DNA of 64,000 nt from Halicephalobus mephisto (taxonomy: Eukaryota > Nematoda > Chromadorea > Rhabditida > Panagrolaimidae), in the NCBI GenBank assembly GCA_009193035.1, contig SWDT01000099.1, positions 248,001-312,000 on the forward strand, in the 5' to 3' direction. Below, one piece after another: positions 13,430 through 25,105 of the stretch. Below the pieces are notes generated by a model that searched no databases, was not told where the DNA came from, and saw only the letters and a program-made list of their open reading frames with translations. The first letter of the stretch is position 1. Each line of letters begins with the position of its first letter. Both the position numbers and the translations under genes were made by a program.

Positions 13430-14770
13430 CGAAAATAAAATATTTAAAAAAAATTTTAAAATTATTTTTTATTATTTTAGGATTACTGTAATAAATTTTA
13501 AATTTTTAAATAAAAAAATTAATTTTGAAGAATTAAAAATTAAAACTTGATTAAATAAATTTTAAATTTTAAATAAAAAAATTAATTTTGAAAAATTAAA
13601 AATTAAAACTTGATTAAATAAATTTTAAATTTTGCAAGAACTTTGAAAATTACGTAGGTTCACGTGCAGAATCCGATTGGAGGTTTGTGGTGAAAAAAAT
13701 TCGACTTTTATTCAACAAAAAAAACTTGAAAGTTTTCGGAATTTTCCTGGATTACGGTCTACGGAAGGATTACAGAATATTCTATAAAGTTTTTGAAATT
13801 TGTTAATTGCTTTTTGAATTTTAAAAATCATATAAATACTAAGTTTTGTAATTTTAGGTCCCGACTGGAAAATTTCAAAAAATTAATAATTATAATTTTA
13901 TTTTTTTATTAATATGATTAAAAATTTGGAATAATTATAAATATCAAATTTTTTTAATTTTAGGTCCCGACTGGAAAATTTCAAAAAATTTCTGTCGAAA
14001 TAATTTTTAATATTTTAAAAGTATTATTTTAGAACAGAAATCATACTGTATTTTGGACTTCACAGACATTAGTTACAGTATACTTTTTCATTCAGACATA
14101 CTTTGATCAGTTTTGTGCTTCCTGGTTCGCTTCTGGATTGGTTTAAACAATGGCATTACTGTAATATTCCAAAAATGCCAGAAATCCCGAGTTTTTTACG
14201 TAATTTTCGCTTTTGTTTCAAAAAAAAAATAAATTGCGCCTCGTGACCGGACGATCCATCGTTTTCAAGTCCAAAAATAAATAAAAAAATAAAAAATATT
14301 AAAAAATTTAAAAAATTTAAAAAAATTTAAAAATTTAAAAAAATATTAAAAGTGTTAAAAATTAAACAATAAATAATTAATTTTTTTAGAAATAAAAAAT
14401 TTAGTTTCAATTAAAAAGGATTACTGTAGGTCGAAAAAGTTTTTTGTAAGAAAATTTGAAAGTTATTTTAAAAATTCAAAATGGTCCTAAGTAAAAAGTT
14501 TGAAAAAAATTCGTTTCGAGATTATTTTTTAAAAATTTTATAATATTTTTATTTTTTTATTAAATTATTTTTAAATTTCCTAAAAAGTGAAAATACTAAA
14601 TTTAACAATTTTCGGTCCCAAGTGGAAAGTTTGAAAAAAATTCGTTTCGAGATTATTTTTTTTATTTTATAATATTTTAAATTTTTTATTAAATTATTTT
14701 TAAATTCTCTAAAAAGTGAAAATACTAAATTTAAGAGTTTTCGGTCCCAAGTGGAAAGTTTGGAAAATGA
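13430..14770. repeat. Repeats around the GGTCCCAAGTGGAAA motif
   Basis: 13,440-13,640 holds two copies of a roughly 60-bp TTTTAAATAAAAAAATTAAT unit. 13,850 and 13,960 each carry AGGTCCCGACTGGAAAATTT. 14,500-14,765 is a direct duplication of about 120 bp containing TTTTCGGTCCCAAGTGGAAA and TTCGTTTCGAGATTATTTTT. No gene is supported between 13,250 and 15,160. Confidence 0.6.
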
Positions 14771-15164
14771 AAATTCTTTGTTGGAAATTTTTCAGAGATG
14801 TTTATTTTCTATTTCAGTGAGATCGTTCAATGACATCAAGAAGCGGGGGTTCGCGTAGAATACATGACAAGTTTAAAGGTGACTCGAAACCCTGAGGGGA
14901 CTTCCGGAGGATGTGGAATTTAAATTTTTTTAAATTATAGTTTTATTCGTCATGAGGAAATTTTAAATAAAATTTTTTGATTTTTTTAATCCGGAAATTC
15001 TTAATTAATGGATTATTTGACAATTTTCGAATTAAAAATAGAAAAACTCAAAAATACAGTAACAAAAACATAAATTTATTATTCAAAATTTTTTATTTAG
15101 AACTTTAGTTGAAAAATTAATTTTTTAATTTTTAAATTATTTTAAAAAATTAGTCCTGGGACGA

Positions 15165-15415
15165 AATCACTGAAGATCATACGAGTTCGCTGATTTCTGA
15201 GCGAAAATGGAAATTGTCGCTAAAAAGTAAGAGAAAATTAAAATCAATTCCTATTACGAAATTTCCAGTGATCTTGGCGAGTTCGCTGATTTCTGAGCGA
15301 AATCAAAAATTGTGGCTGAATACGACATAAGATGAAACCAACTCATACTCCCACCACGAAATTTACAACCATCTTCATAAATTCGCTTGATTCTTAAGCG
15401 AAAACGAAATTTCGT
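15165..15415 (+). repeat. Left arm of a 2.1-kb inverted repeat
   Basis: This arm is the inverse complement of 17,050-17,290. Matching landmarks include GAGTTCGCTGATTTCTGAGC on the left against GCTCAGAAATCAGCGAACTC on the right, and AGATGAAACCAACTCATACT against AGTATGAGTTGGTTTTATCT. Paired positions sum to about 32,455, so the arms are collinear with few gaps. Arms of about 240 bp enclose about 1.6 kb. Confidence 0.85.
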
Positions 15416-16034
15416 TCCAAAACCAACCCAACAAATTCGATTTTAGAGTTTGAAAATTTCATTATTATCAAAAACTGAATTACTGTACAATAAACCTATT
15501 TTAAGCAGTACTCCATTGATCTATTTATTGAAAAAAAAATATTTTTTAATTTTTCCGAAAAAAAAAGTATTTTTAAATTTTTCCGAAAAAAAAAATTATT
15601 TTTAAACTTTTCCAAAAAAAAATTATTTTTAAATTTTTCCAAAAAAAAATTATTTTTAAATTTTTCCAAAAATTGCTTAAATTAATTTTTTTATTTTTTA
15701 AATTTGAAATTTGAAAAGTTTCTGACGTCAAAAAATACGGACTTCCTTGAACGTTTTCGAAAGTGGATAATCTGCCAAGTCGTGGTTCAAAAAACCAAAT
15801 TAGGAAATAATCCGGGTTTGGCACGACTGAAATGGATCTTAATCCAAATGGAATTTTCAGTCATCTATTCATCCTTGACTAGATCCATGTCGTCACAAAA
15901 ACAAAAAAACAATTTTTACGGAAGTTTTCGAAATCAAAAATTCAAAAAATTAGGGACTATATTTTTGAAAAAAATAAGTTTTAAAAATAAAAAATTTTAA
16001 AATAAAAAAATAAAAAAATAAAAAAATTTTAAAA

Positions 16035-16730
16035 TAAAAGTTTTTAGAAATTAATCCAATTCCAAGATTAGATAAATTTTAAACAATTTTTCGAAACAAT
16101 TTAAAATCGAAGTTTTTTAATTATTTTTTTTTAATATTTTTTAATTATTTTTCTGAAATAAAAAAAAATAAATTTAATATAAAATTAAAAATTTCTTTTT
16201 TTAGAGGTTTTTGAAATTAATCCAATTCCAAGATTAGATAAATTTTGAATAATTTTTAGAAATAATTTAAATTTCCTATTTTCTATTTTTTAATTATTTT
16301 TATTTATAAAATTATAATTTTTTAATTATTTTTCTAAAATAAAAAAAAATAAATTTTGTGTAAAATTAAAAATTTCTTTTTTTAGAGATTTTTGAAATTA
16401 ATCCAATTCCAAGATTAGATAAATTTTGAATAATTTAAAATTTCTATTTTCTATTTTTTTAATTATTTTTCTGAAATTTAAAAAAATAAATTTAATATAA
16501 AATTAAAAATTTCTTTTTTTAGAGGTTTTTGAAATTAATCCAATTCCAAGATTAGATAAATTTTGAATAATTTAAAATTTAAAATTTCTATTTTTTAATT
16601 ATTTTTATTTATAAAATTATAATTTTTTAATTATTTTTCTGAAATAAAAAAAATAAATTTAATATAAAATTAAAAATTTCTTTTTTTAGAGATTTTTGAA
16701 ATTAATCCAATTCCAAGATTAGACTAATTG
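16035..16730. repeat. Tandem array inside the inverted repeat, about 150-bp unit, 4-5 copies
   Basis: Each unit contains TTAATCCAATTCCAAGATTA followed by GATAAATTTTGAATAATTT and, later, AAAATTTCTTTTTTTAGAGG (near 16,050, 16,212, 16,398, 16,535 and 16,700). It sits at the centre of the 15.2/17.2-kb fold-back. Confidence 0.8.
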
Positions 16731-17049
16731 TAAGTAGTTTCTCAAAAAAGCTTTAGAATTTTAATCTTTATTTTTCGGGAATTTTTAGAATTTTTATTAA
16801 AACAGTTTAAATTTGGAAATCTTAATCTTGAAAATCATGGAGTTCTTAGTGGTGATTCATGTGGAAATTTTAATTTGGATTAAATATTTTTTATTTTCGA
16901 ATATCTAAATTCAAAAAAACCAAATTTTCGATTTTAATTTTCAAATTACTTTTTTCTAATTTTTTAAATTTCACACGTTTCCTAAAAATTTTGAAAATTT
17001 TTTTCAATTTTTTTTATTTTTAAAAATTTTGATGTTAATGCTGATTTTG

Positions 17050-17290
17050 GCTTAAGAATCAAGCGAAATTATGAAGATGGTTGTAAATTTCGTGGTGAGA
17101 GTATGAGTTGGTTTTATCTTATGTCGTATTCAGCCACATTTTTTGATTTCGCTCAGAAATCAGCGAACTCGCCAAGATCACTGAAAATTTCGTAATAGGA
17201 ATTGATTTTAATTTTCTCCTACTTTTTAGCGACAATTTCCATTTTCGCTTAAAAACCAGCGAACTCGTATGATCTTCAATGATTTCGTAA
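17050..17290 (-). repeat. Right arm of the 2.1-kb inverted repeat
   Basis: Inverse complement of 15,165-15,415. A further partly similar hairpin copy extends the right side to about 17,460. The rest of 17,460-18,540 is A/T-rich with no gene visible; four copies of AAATTTAATTTTTTT lie at 17,695-17,760. Confidence 0.85.
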
Positions 17291-18639
17291 TAGAAATTAG
17301 TTTTAATTTTTTTAAATCTTCACCGACAATCTCCACTTTCGCTTAAAAATCAGCGAATTCGCCAAGATGATTAAAGTTTTCGCGGGGGAGTTGGTCATTT
17401 TTTAGATTTTCTCAAGGTTAAATTTTAGTTTCGCTGAAATATGAGCGAGTTTACAAAGATTGCCAAAGTTTTTTCAGCGCCAATTGACGTAACATTCGAC
17501 TGTAATTTTAACTGTTACGAAAGTATTTATTTTTCAAAAGTAACCGAACAAAGTTTAAATCACAGAACGTAACTTCGTCCAAAGGACACTCCAAAGAACG
17601 TCCGATCAGCTGACAAAACAAACAAAAAAAAATTAAAAAGTAATTAAAAAGTAAACATCGTTCATACTGTAATTACAGTATTTTTTATTTATTTTTTTTA
17701 AATTTAATTTTTTTAAATTTAATTTTTTTAAATTTAATTTTTTTAAATTTATTTTTTTTTAAATTTTAAAATTAGACAAATGATGCAATTAATGAAAAAA
17801 ATTTTCAGATTTGAACTTTCTGATTCACGTGAAAGATCACCAGACGGTTGACCAAAATTCAGAAATGAGGGATTGCCCATTTTTGGAAACAATGACGAAA
17901 TAAAAAATTCATTGACAAGTTAACAAAGAACAGGGAAAAAATCAGAAATTTTACAATTTTTATTAAACAAAAATTATAATTTTTATTTTTTATTAAAGAA
18001 AAAGTTAAAATTTTTATTTTTTATTAAATAAAGATAAAAATTAAATTTTTTTACTAAAGAAAAGTTAAAAATTTTATTTTTTTATTAAAGAAAAATCAAA
18101 ATTTTTATTTTTTTATAAACAAAAATTATAATTTATATTTTTTTATTAAAGAAAAATTAAAAATTTCCAACTTTTTATTGAAAAAAAATCAAAAATTTCA
18201 AAGTTTTTTATTTTAAAAAATTAAAATTTTTTATTAAACAAAAATCGAAATTTTAAACTTTTAAAAAATTTAAATTTTTATTTTTTTAGAAAATTTTTAT
18301 TTTTTTCGAAAAAAATTAAATTTGAATTATTTTAACAAAAAAATTTTAATTTGTAATTTTCCACTCGAGAGTTGATCGATTTTTTTTGTAAATTTTTAAA
18401 CATAAAAATTTGAATAAAAATTGTATTTTTTTAATTTTAATTTTTTAAACATCATTTTGTATTTTTTAATGAAAATTTTACAAAACTGTGTTTATTCAAT
18501 TTTTGTTAAAAATTAAGAAAAAAATTTCAAAAAAGATTTTCATGACACTGGAGACTATAAAAGGAATTTGTAGTTTTTTTCAGCTCGAGATTGACAAATA
18601 AATTTTCGAAAAAGTACTTTTATGTTCCTGAGTGAAAAC

Positions 18640-19400
18640 TACACACAAATTAAATGTACTTAATTTCCATTCAAGACCAGGAAAAAGTTTCAAAAAATCA
18701 TTTAATTTTTTTATTTTATTTTTATTTAAAATAGTAAAAAAATATAAAAAATCATTTTTATGGTCTTGAGTGGAAATTGGAAAATTTTGTTTATTAAATT
18801 TCTATTTAAAATAGTAAAAAAATATAAAAATCATTTTTTGGTTTTGATTGAAAAATATTTAATTTTTTATTATATTTTTATCTAAAATAATAAAAAAATA
18901 TAAAAATCATTTTTTGGTTTTGAATGGAAAGTATTTAATTTTTTATTATATTTTTATCTAAAATAATAAAAAAATATAAAAAATCATTTTTATGGTCCTG
19001 GATGGAAAGTATTTAATATTTTTACTTTATTTTTATCTAAAATAATAAAAAAATTTAAAAAATCATTTTTTGGTCCTGAATGGAAATTGAAAAATTTTGT
19101 TTATTTCATTTTTATTTGAAATAATAAAAAAAAAATAAAAAAAGCACTTTTTTATGTTCTTGAATAGAAAATGCAAAATTTTGTTTATCAAATTTCTATT
19201 TAAAAAAATAAAAAAAATTTAAAAAAGCATTTTTTTTTGGTTTTGAATGAAAAGTATTTAATTTTGTTTATTTCATTTTTATCTAAAACAAAGAAAAAAT
19301 TCCAAAAAAGTACTTTTTTTGGTCTTGAATGGAAATTGCAAAATTTTGTTTATCAAATTTTCCATTTAAGACCGAAATAACAAGTTTAAAATATACCCAT
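18640..19400. repeat. Tandem array, about 85-100-bp unit, about 8 copies
   Basis: Units carry ATGGTCCTGAATGGAAA or a close form, then a run such as TTTATCTAAAATAATAAAAA and ATATAAAAAATCATTTTT. It is another amplification of the GGTC(N)TGA(N)TGGAAA dispersed motif. Confidence 0.65.
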
Positions 19401-19489
19401 GGTCCTGAGTGGAAATTAATTGAAGAATAGTTCATATCAGCAGCTTGAAAACTATTATATAATGAACCATATTTGTGATCAAGTTTGTA

Positions 19490-20270
19490 GAAAAAAAGAA
19501 ATGTAATTTTACAGAAAAAAAAATTACTTTGTTTTTTAACAATTCCGAAATGTGACGAAAATGTGACTATTGTTACATTTTTCATGAATATTTGGTATTT
19601 GTGACGAAAATTGAAACTTAATAGGGACGATTTGTATTCGTTACTGGACCAAAAGTTATTTTTTTTTGTATTAATTAATTTAAAAAAATAAACTTTTTGT
19701 TGATAAATTGCCAACTTTACACAAAAAAGTAACTTTTTGTTTTTTAACAATTGCGAAATGTGACAAATTTGTAACTATCGTCATATTTTCCATGAATATT
19801 TTGCATTTGTGACGAAACTTATAAACAATAGTGACGATTTGTTTGTTGTTGAGCCTAAAGCTGGCAATTTATCAACAAAAAGTTTATTTTTTTAAATTAA
19901 TTATATTAATACAAAAAAATGTAATTTTAGGTTCAGTAACGAATACAAATCGTCACTATGAAGTTACAGTTTCCATCACAAATACCAAATATTCATGAAA
20001 AACGCGACAATATATACAAATTTGTCAACTTTCGGAATTGTTAAAAAACCAAAAGTTACTTTTTTGTGTAAAGTTGGCTCTTCCTTTTTAATTAATTACA
20101 ATATACAAAAAAGCGTAACTTTAAGTTCAGTAACAAATGCAAACCATCATTATTATTTGCAATTTTCGTCACAAATGCTAAATATCCACGAAAAATGTGA
20201 CACAATCGTCACATTTTGTAATTGTTAAAAAACAAAAAGTCACTTTTTTGTGTAGTTTCGTCAGCTGTTG
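19490..20270. repeat. Fold-back repeat, two inverted plus two direct units
   Basis: Two units read on the minus strand (about 19,495-19,665 and 19,730-19,850) and two on the plus strand (about 19,860-20,085 and 20,110-20,265). Each holds AACGAATACAAATCGTC, CACAAATACCAAATATTCAT, CGGAATTGTTAAAAAAC and AAGTTACTTTTTTGTGT. Orientation switches near 19,855, giving a head-to-head palindrome. Frames on both strands translate to similar peptides only because the DNA is repeated. Confidence 0.8.
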
Positions 20271-20439
20271 GTGTGTTTCTAAATAGTTTAAATCGGATTT
20301 TGTAATGAGTACTCTTCAATTCTGAAAGACTTCCGGATAAAAATACAATTTTCGACAGACTCATTCATCCCCGACAGTTCCGGGGATTTGGTTTTACATT
20401 TTTTGGATTTACTTTTAAATTAACGAACAAGTCTCGACC

Positions 20440-20775
20440 GGAACCAACAATTTCGTTTTACTCAAAAAACAAAAATGAATTTTGGATTAATTTTAAGTTT
20501 ACCTAAAAAGTTAATTTTGGATTAATTTTAAGTTTACCTAAAAGTGGATTTTAAATAAATTTAAAATTTAACTAAAAAGTTAATTTTGAATTTACATAAA
20601 AATAAATTTTAGATAAATTTAAAATTTTACTTAAAAATTAATTTTGAATAAATTTAAAATTTACCTAAAAGTTAATTTTGGATTTACATAAAAATAAATT
20701 TTAAATTAATTTTAATTTTACTTAAAAATTAATTTTAAATTAATTTAAAATTTACCTAAAAAGTGGATTTATTTT
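20440..20775. repeat. Tandem array, about 35-60-bp unit
   Basis: Repeats of TTTAAGTTTACCTAAAAAGT and GTTAATTTTGGATTTACATA alternate about eight times. No gene is visible in 20,270-20,960. Confidence 0.6.
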
Positions 20776-20954
20776 TGCAATTTTTTGAAAACAATTATGA
20801 CAAATTTTAAGAATCAAAGTTGGGATCATAATTCGAGGTTGAAATTTCGTTTTTTGTGACAAACAATATTTATGGGTTTTTTTTATTTTAAAAATGTTTT
20901 AAATTCACAAAATTCGATATTTGGATCTTTCGAATAAGAACATAACCTCGTGTC

Positions 20955-21290
20955 TTAGCACGAAAATTCAAATCTCGACATCAAACTTTGAAGTTAAAAT
21001 TTGAAATTCAACTTTGATGATCAACTTTGAAGTTCAACTTTGATAATCAACTTTGAGGTTCAACTTTGAGATCAAACTTTGAGATCAAACTTTGAAGTTC
21101 AACTTTGAAATTCAACTTTGAAACCGAACTTTGAGGTCAAACTTTGAAGTTCAACTTTATGATTCAACTTTGAAACCGAACTTTGAAGTCCGACTTTGGC
21201 TTTAAATTTTGATGTCCAATTATAAAGTTCAACTTTGATGATTAACTTCGACCTCAAATTTCGACTTCGAACTTTAACGTCGAATTTTAA
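20955..21290. repeat. Degenerate short tandem repeat, 13-16-bp unit
   Basis: About twenty imperfect copies of CAACTTTGAAGTT, CAACTTTGATGAT or GAACTTTGAGGTC follow one another. An array of the complementary type, AAAGTTGATCATC, lies at 44,930-45,390. Confidence 0.75.
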
Positions 21291-21719
21291 AAAACCTCAG
21301 AATCAAACTGATATTTAAAAATTTGAATAATATTTTATTAATTTAGGTAGGATGTATTTTTGAAATAGAAAAATTTGTGAATAATGTCTTAACGTGGAAA
21401 GTCTAAATTCTGATCTCGAATTTTGACCATCAACTTTGAGGAAACGGACCGCAGATGACTACTTCATCTCGAGAAACCAAACTAGCAGATCAGAAGGACA
21501 TTTATGAAAACAAAACTATGTGACTGAGGATATCGGATCGAATATAAAAATATAAAATTTTTAAATATAGAAATTTTTAAATTTACAAATGAGGGATTTT
21601 CACTTAACATTCTTCTCACCTACAGTATTCTTAAAAAGTTCAAAAAATTGTAAACTTTTAAAATTGTTGAACATTTTTGAATTTTTTCGAAATTATGTAG
21701 AAATCAAATTTTGTAATTT

Positions 21720-22100
21720 TACACGCAAAAATTGTAACTTTTGGTCCAGTAACGAATACAAATCGTCCCTATTAAGTTTCAATTTTCGTCACAAATACCA
21801 AATATTCGTGGAAAATGTAACAATATATACAAATTTATCAACTTTCGGAATTGTTAAAAAACAAAAAGTTACTTTTTTGTGTAAAGTTGGCAATTTATCA
21901 ACAAAAAGTTTATTTTCTTAACTTAATTAATACAAAAAAAAATAACTTTTGGTACAGTAACGAATACAAATCGTCCCTATTAAGTTTCAATTTTCGTCAC
22001 AAATACCAAATATTCATAAAAAATGTAACAATAGTCACATTTTCGTTACATTTCGGAATTGTTAAAAAACAAAAAATTACACTTTTTGTGTAGTACGTCC
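21720..22100 (+). repeat. Two direct units of the 19.5-kb fold-back family
   Basis: Same unit as at 19,490-20,270: AACGAATACAAATCGTCCCT at about 21,753 and 21,960, CGGAATTGTTAAAAAACAAA at about 21,845 and 22,055. The 110- and 80-codon open frames across it are repeat artefacts. Confidence 0.8.
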
Positions 22101-22680
22101 TAACTAGAAAGTTCTAAAAATTCCTGTTGAGACAATTTTCGAAATTTCGTAGCGAATGTTTGTTTTTCTTATTATATAATTTAGAAATTACTGGAGGACT
22201 TTAGAACTTCCTAGAAGCACGCAAAAACAAAATTCCACCGTTTCCGGTCTTGACTGGAAAGTTCCAAAATTCGTGTTAGGACAATTTTCGAACTTTTGTA
22301 AACAAAAAATATTTTTGTAACAATTCAGAAATTTCTAGATTACGAAATTTTTTAAAATAATGTAAAAGTAAAATTTTACACTTTTTGGTCCTAACTGGAA
22401 AGTTTTAAAATTTCAATCGAGATCATTTTCTTAATTTTTAATTTTTTCAAAAATGATTTAAAAAATATTAAATAATTTCGAAATTTTATAAAATCCCAAA
22501 ATTTTACACTTTTTGGTCCTAACTGGAAAGTTTTAAAATTTCTAAATTTATAACTTTTTAAAAAAATAAAATTTATAACTTTTTTAAAAAAATAAAATTT
22601 ATAAAACTTTTAAAAAAAATAAAATTTATAATTTTTAAAAAAATAAAATTTATAACTTTTTAAAAAAATTTTTAAATTGT
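22100..22680. repeat. Direct repeats with GGTCCTAACTGGAAAGTTTT
   Basis: The motif GGTCTTGACTGGAAAGTTCC or GGTCCTAACTGGAAAGTTTT occurs near 22,240, 22,390 and 22,515, each within an approximately 130-bp unit. From 22,550 a short TAAAATTTATAACTTTTTAA unit repeats about five times. Nothing gene-like is seen through 22,980. Confidence 0.6.
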
Positions 22681-22984
22681 TTTTATTTTTTTTATTTAAA
22701 AAAGTTGTTTTGTTTTTTGATCGAAATTTCTTTTTTAGGCCATCGACAGGAAGTACTTTTGTAGACAATTACAGATTTATAAAGACAAACGAAAAAAAAT
22801 TTCAAAGTTTCGAAAAGTTCAAATTTGAAATTGCCCTAACTTAGCGAATGATGTGTAAGTTTTCGAAATTTCTTTTTGTTTGAAAATCCATCTGGTTGGG
22901 GATTATGTATTATTAAAAAAATAAATTCATGAAATTTTCAGAAAGAAAAATAAAATTCAAAAAATTAAAATAAAACTTGTTATT

Positions 22985-23635
22985 TAAGTTTTGGCGTTCT
23001 GTTCCAACAGCAATTTCAATAATTTCAGGTTTCGAAATTTGGCGTTCTGTTCTAGAATCAACTTTACTGATTTTAACTTTCAATTTTTGGCGTTGTGTTC
23101 CGATGCCAATTTGAATAATTTCAGGTTTCGAAATTTGGCGTTGTGTTCCGATGCCAACTTTGGTGTTTTTTTTCAATTTTTGGCGTTCTGTTCCTGTGTC
23201 AATTAAGATGATTTCGATTTTTAAATCTTGGTGTTATGTTCCAGAATTTATTGACTTTAGTTTTAAATTTTTGGCGTTCTGTTCGAATGCCAACTTTGGT
23301 GTTTTTTTTTCAATTTTTGGTGTTCTGTTCCAACAGCAATTTGAATAATTTCAGGTTTCGAAATTTGGCGTTCTGTTCTAGAATCAACTGTACTGATTTT
23401 AACTTTCAACTTTTGGCGTTGTGTTCCGATGCCAATTTGGATGATTTTAACTTTCAATTTTTGGCGTTCTGTTCCGATGCCAACTTTGGTGTTTTTTTTT
23501 CAATTTTTGGCGTTCTGTTCTAGAATCAACTTTACTGATTTTAACTTTCAATTTTTGGCGTTCTGTTCCAGTGCCAATTTGGATGATTTTAATTTTTAAT
23601 TTTTGGCGTTCTGTTCTAGAATCAACTTTATTCAT
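22985..23635 (+). repeat. Family A tandem repeat, opposite orientation, about 13 copies
   Basis: TTTGGCGTTCTGTTCCGATG or variants repeat about every 50 bp, alternating with CTAGAATCAACTTTACTGAT and TTTTAACTTTCAATTTTTGG spacers. This is the inverse complement of the unit at 7,395-7,885. Sub-arrays of about 250 bp inside it are themselves duplicated. Confidence 0.85.
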
Positions 23636-23974
23636 TTTAAAAAAATGTTTTTTTATTGTGCAAAAATCAATATTTAATTTAATAAATTTTAATTAAAAAT
23701 GACAAATCTGGAGATAAAAAAGAATTTTATTTTTAAACTTTTTCTTCGAAAATTCTGCACGTGCTATCAAGGACGTGATTACGGTAATCCGTCAAGTTCC
23801 CAGGAAAATGGATGATTAATTTTCTCAGCTTAAAACCAAAATAATCTAAAATTACATAAATGAGTCATTTTCGAAAAGATTAAAAATGCTACAAAAAGTG
23901 ATAAAAAGATTATGAGTCACAAAGGACTCTAAGACTTCACAAACAATGGATTTCCCGTCATTCAAAGTTGTTTT

Positions 23975-24370
23975 TCTCGTTGTCTTGGTTACTGTAGTCC
24001 ACACAATCTTCTGTCAGCAATTACTGTAGTCAATATAACGGCTTACTAAGGGTTACTGTAATCGATACAGTATCTTCTTAAAGTTACTGTAATCGATACA
24101 GTATCCTCTAAAGAACTACCGTAATCGATACAGTATCTTCTCAAAGTTACTGTAATCGATACAGTATATTACTAAAAATCTTCAACTAATACAGTTCCAT
24201 TTTTCAGTTACCGTAGTCATTACAGTATACAATTGATTGTTATTGTAGTCACTACAGTATCCTACCAAAACCTCCCCAATCAGTACAGTATTCTCAGTTA
24301 CCGTAATCCTTGCGATAATCAGTCCCTGTATTACTGTAACCACTACGGTACCCGCAGTTACTGTAAAAAG
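23975..24370. repeat. Array of TACTGTAATCGATACAGTA near-palindromes
   Basis: TTACTGTAATCGATACAGTA recurs four times between about 24,050 and 24,165 with 14-20-bp spacers, followed by degenerate forms pairing TACTGTAGT with ACTACAGTA up to 24,365. TACTGT and ACAGTA are inverse complements around an ATCGAT centre. Confidence 0.8.
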
Positions 24371-24639
24371 CATAATTTTCGATTTTTCATATTTAAAATT
24401 TGTTTTTGATTGCTAATTTTAACCAGAGATTTTTAATTTTATAAATCCGATTTGAATAAAAATATGTAATCCGAAAACTTCATCAGACAATATCCGGATT
24501 ATTCCTTTTTCGTCGCCACCGCAATTCAGGATTAATTTACATTAATTTTTTTCAGATTCCTGACTTCGTAATCTCAACCGGAAGAAATTGTAAACAGATT
24601 TAAAAATGAATCTTATTCAATGATGATATTTCCGGTTCC

Positions 24640-25030
24640 GAGAAATTTACATAAATTTAGTTTTTAATTGGCATTACAGTAGATACAATTACAGTAATGA
24701 AATTGAACTACAGTATTTTTGTTTTAAAAAATTTACATAAATTAATTTTTTACTTGACATTACAGTAGATACAATTACAGTAATAAAATTGAACTACAGT
24801 ATTTTTAATTTCGAAAAATTTGCATAAATTTAGTTTTTAATTGGCATTACAGTAGATACAATTACAGTAATAAAATTGAACTACAGTATTTTTAATTTTG
24901 AAAAATTTACATAAATTTAGTTTTTAATTGACTTTACAGTAGATACAATTACAGTAATAAAATTGAATTACAGTATTTTTAATTTTGAAAAATTTGCATC
25001 AATTTTACTTTTTCGAACTAGAATTACAGT
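24640..25030. repeat. Tandem array, about 115-bp unit, 4 copies
   Basis: Each unit carries TTACAGTAGATACAATTACA, then TAAAATTGAACTACAGTATT, then TTTACATAAATTTAGTTTTT. The last copy decays directly into the 5' flank of the RBR gene that starts at 25,106, so the array abuts its promoter. Confidence 0.8.
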
Positions 25031-25105
25031 AATCTTACAAGATAACGATATTTGTTGTTTTGAAAAATTTGCATAAATTTTATATTACAGTAATTTCATC
25101 GAGTT

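Noticed and set aside
15704..16000. 98-codon plus-strand frame with some balanced codons (RFRKWIICQVVVQK)
   Set aside because: Lies inside the inverted repeat next to low-complexity DNA, no similarity recognised, no splice partners.
19283..22093. Three apparently homologous open frames (155, 110 and 80 codons)
   Set aside because: They translate copies of one fold-back repeat on different strands; composition is that of the repeat and nothing resembles a transposase.
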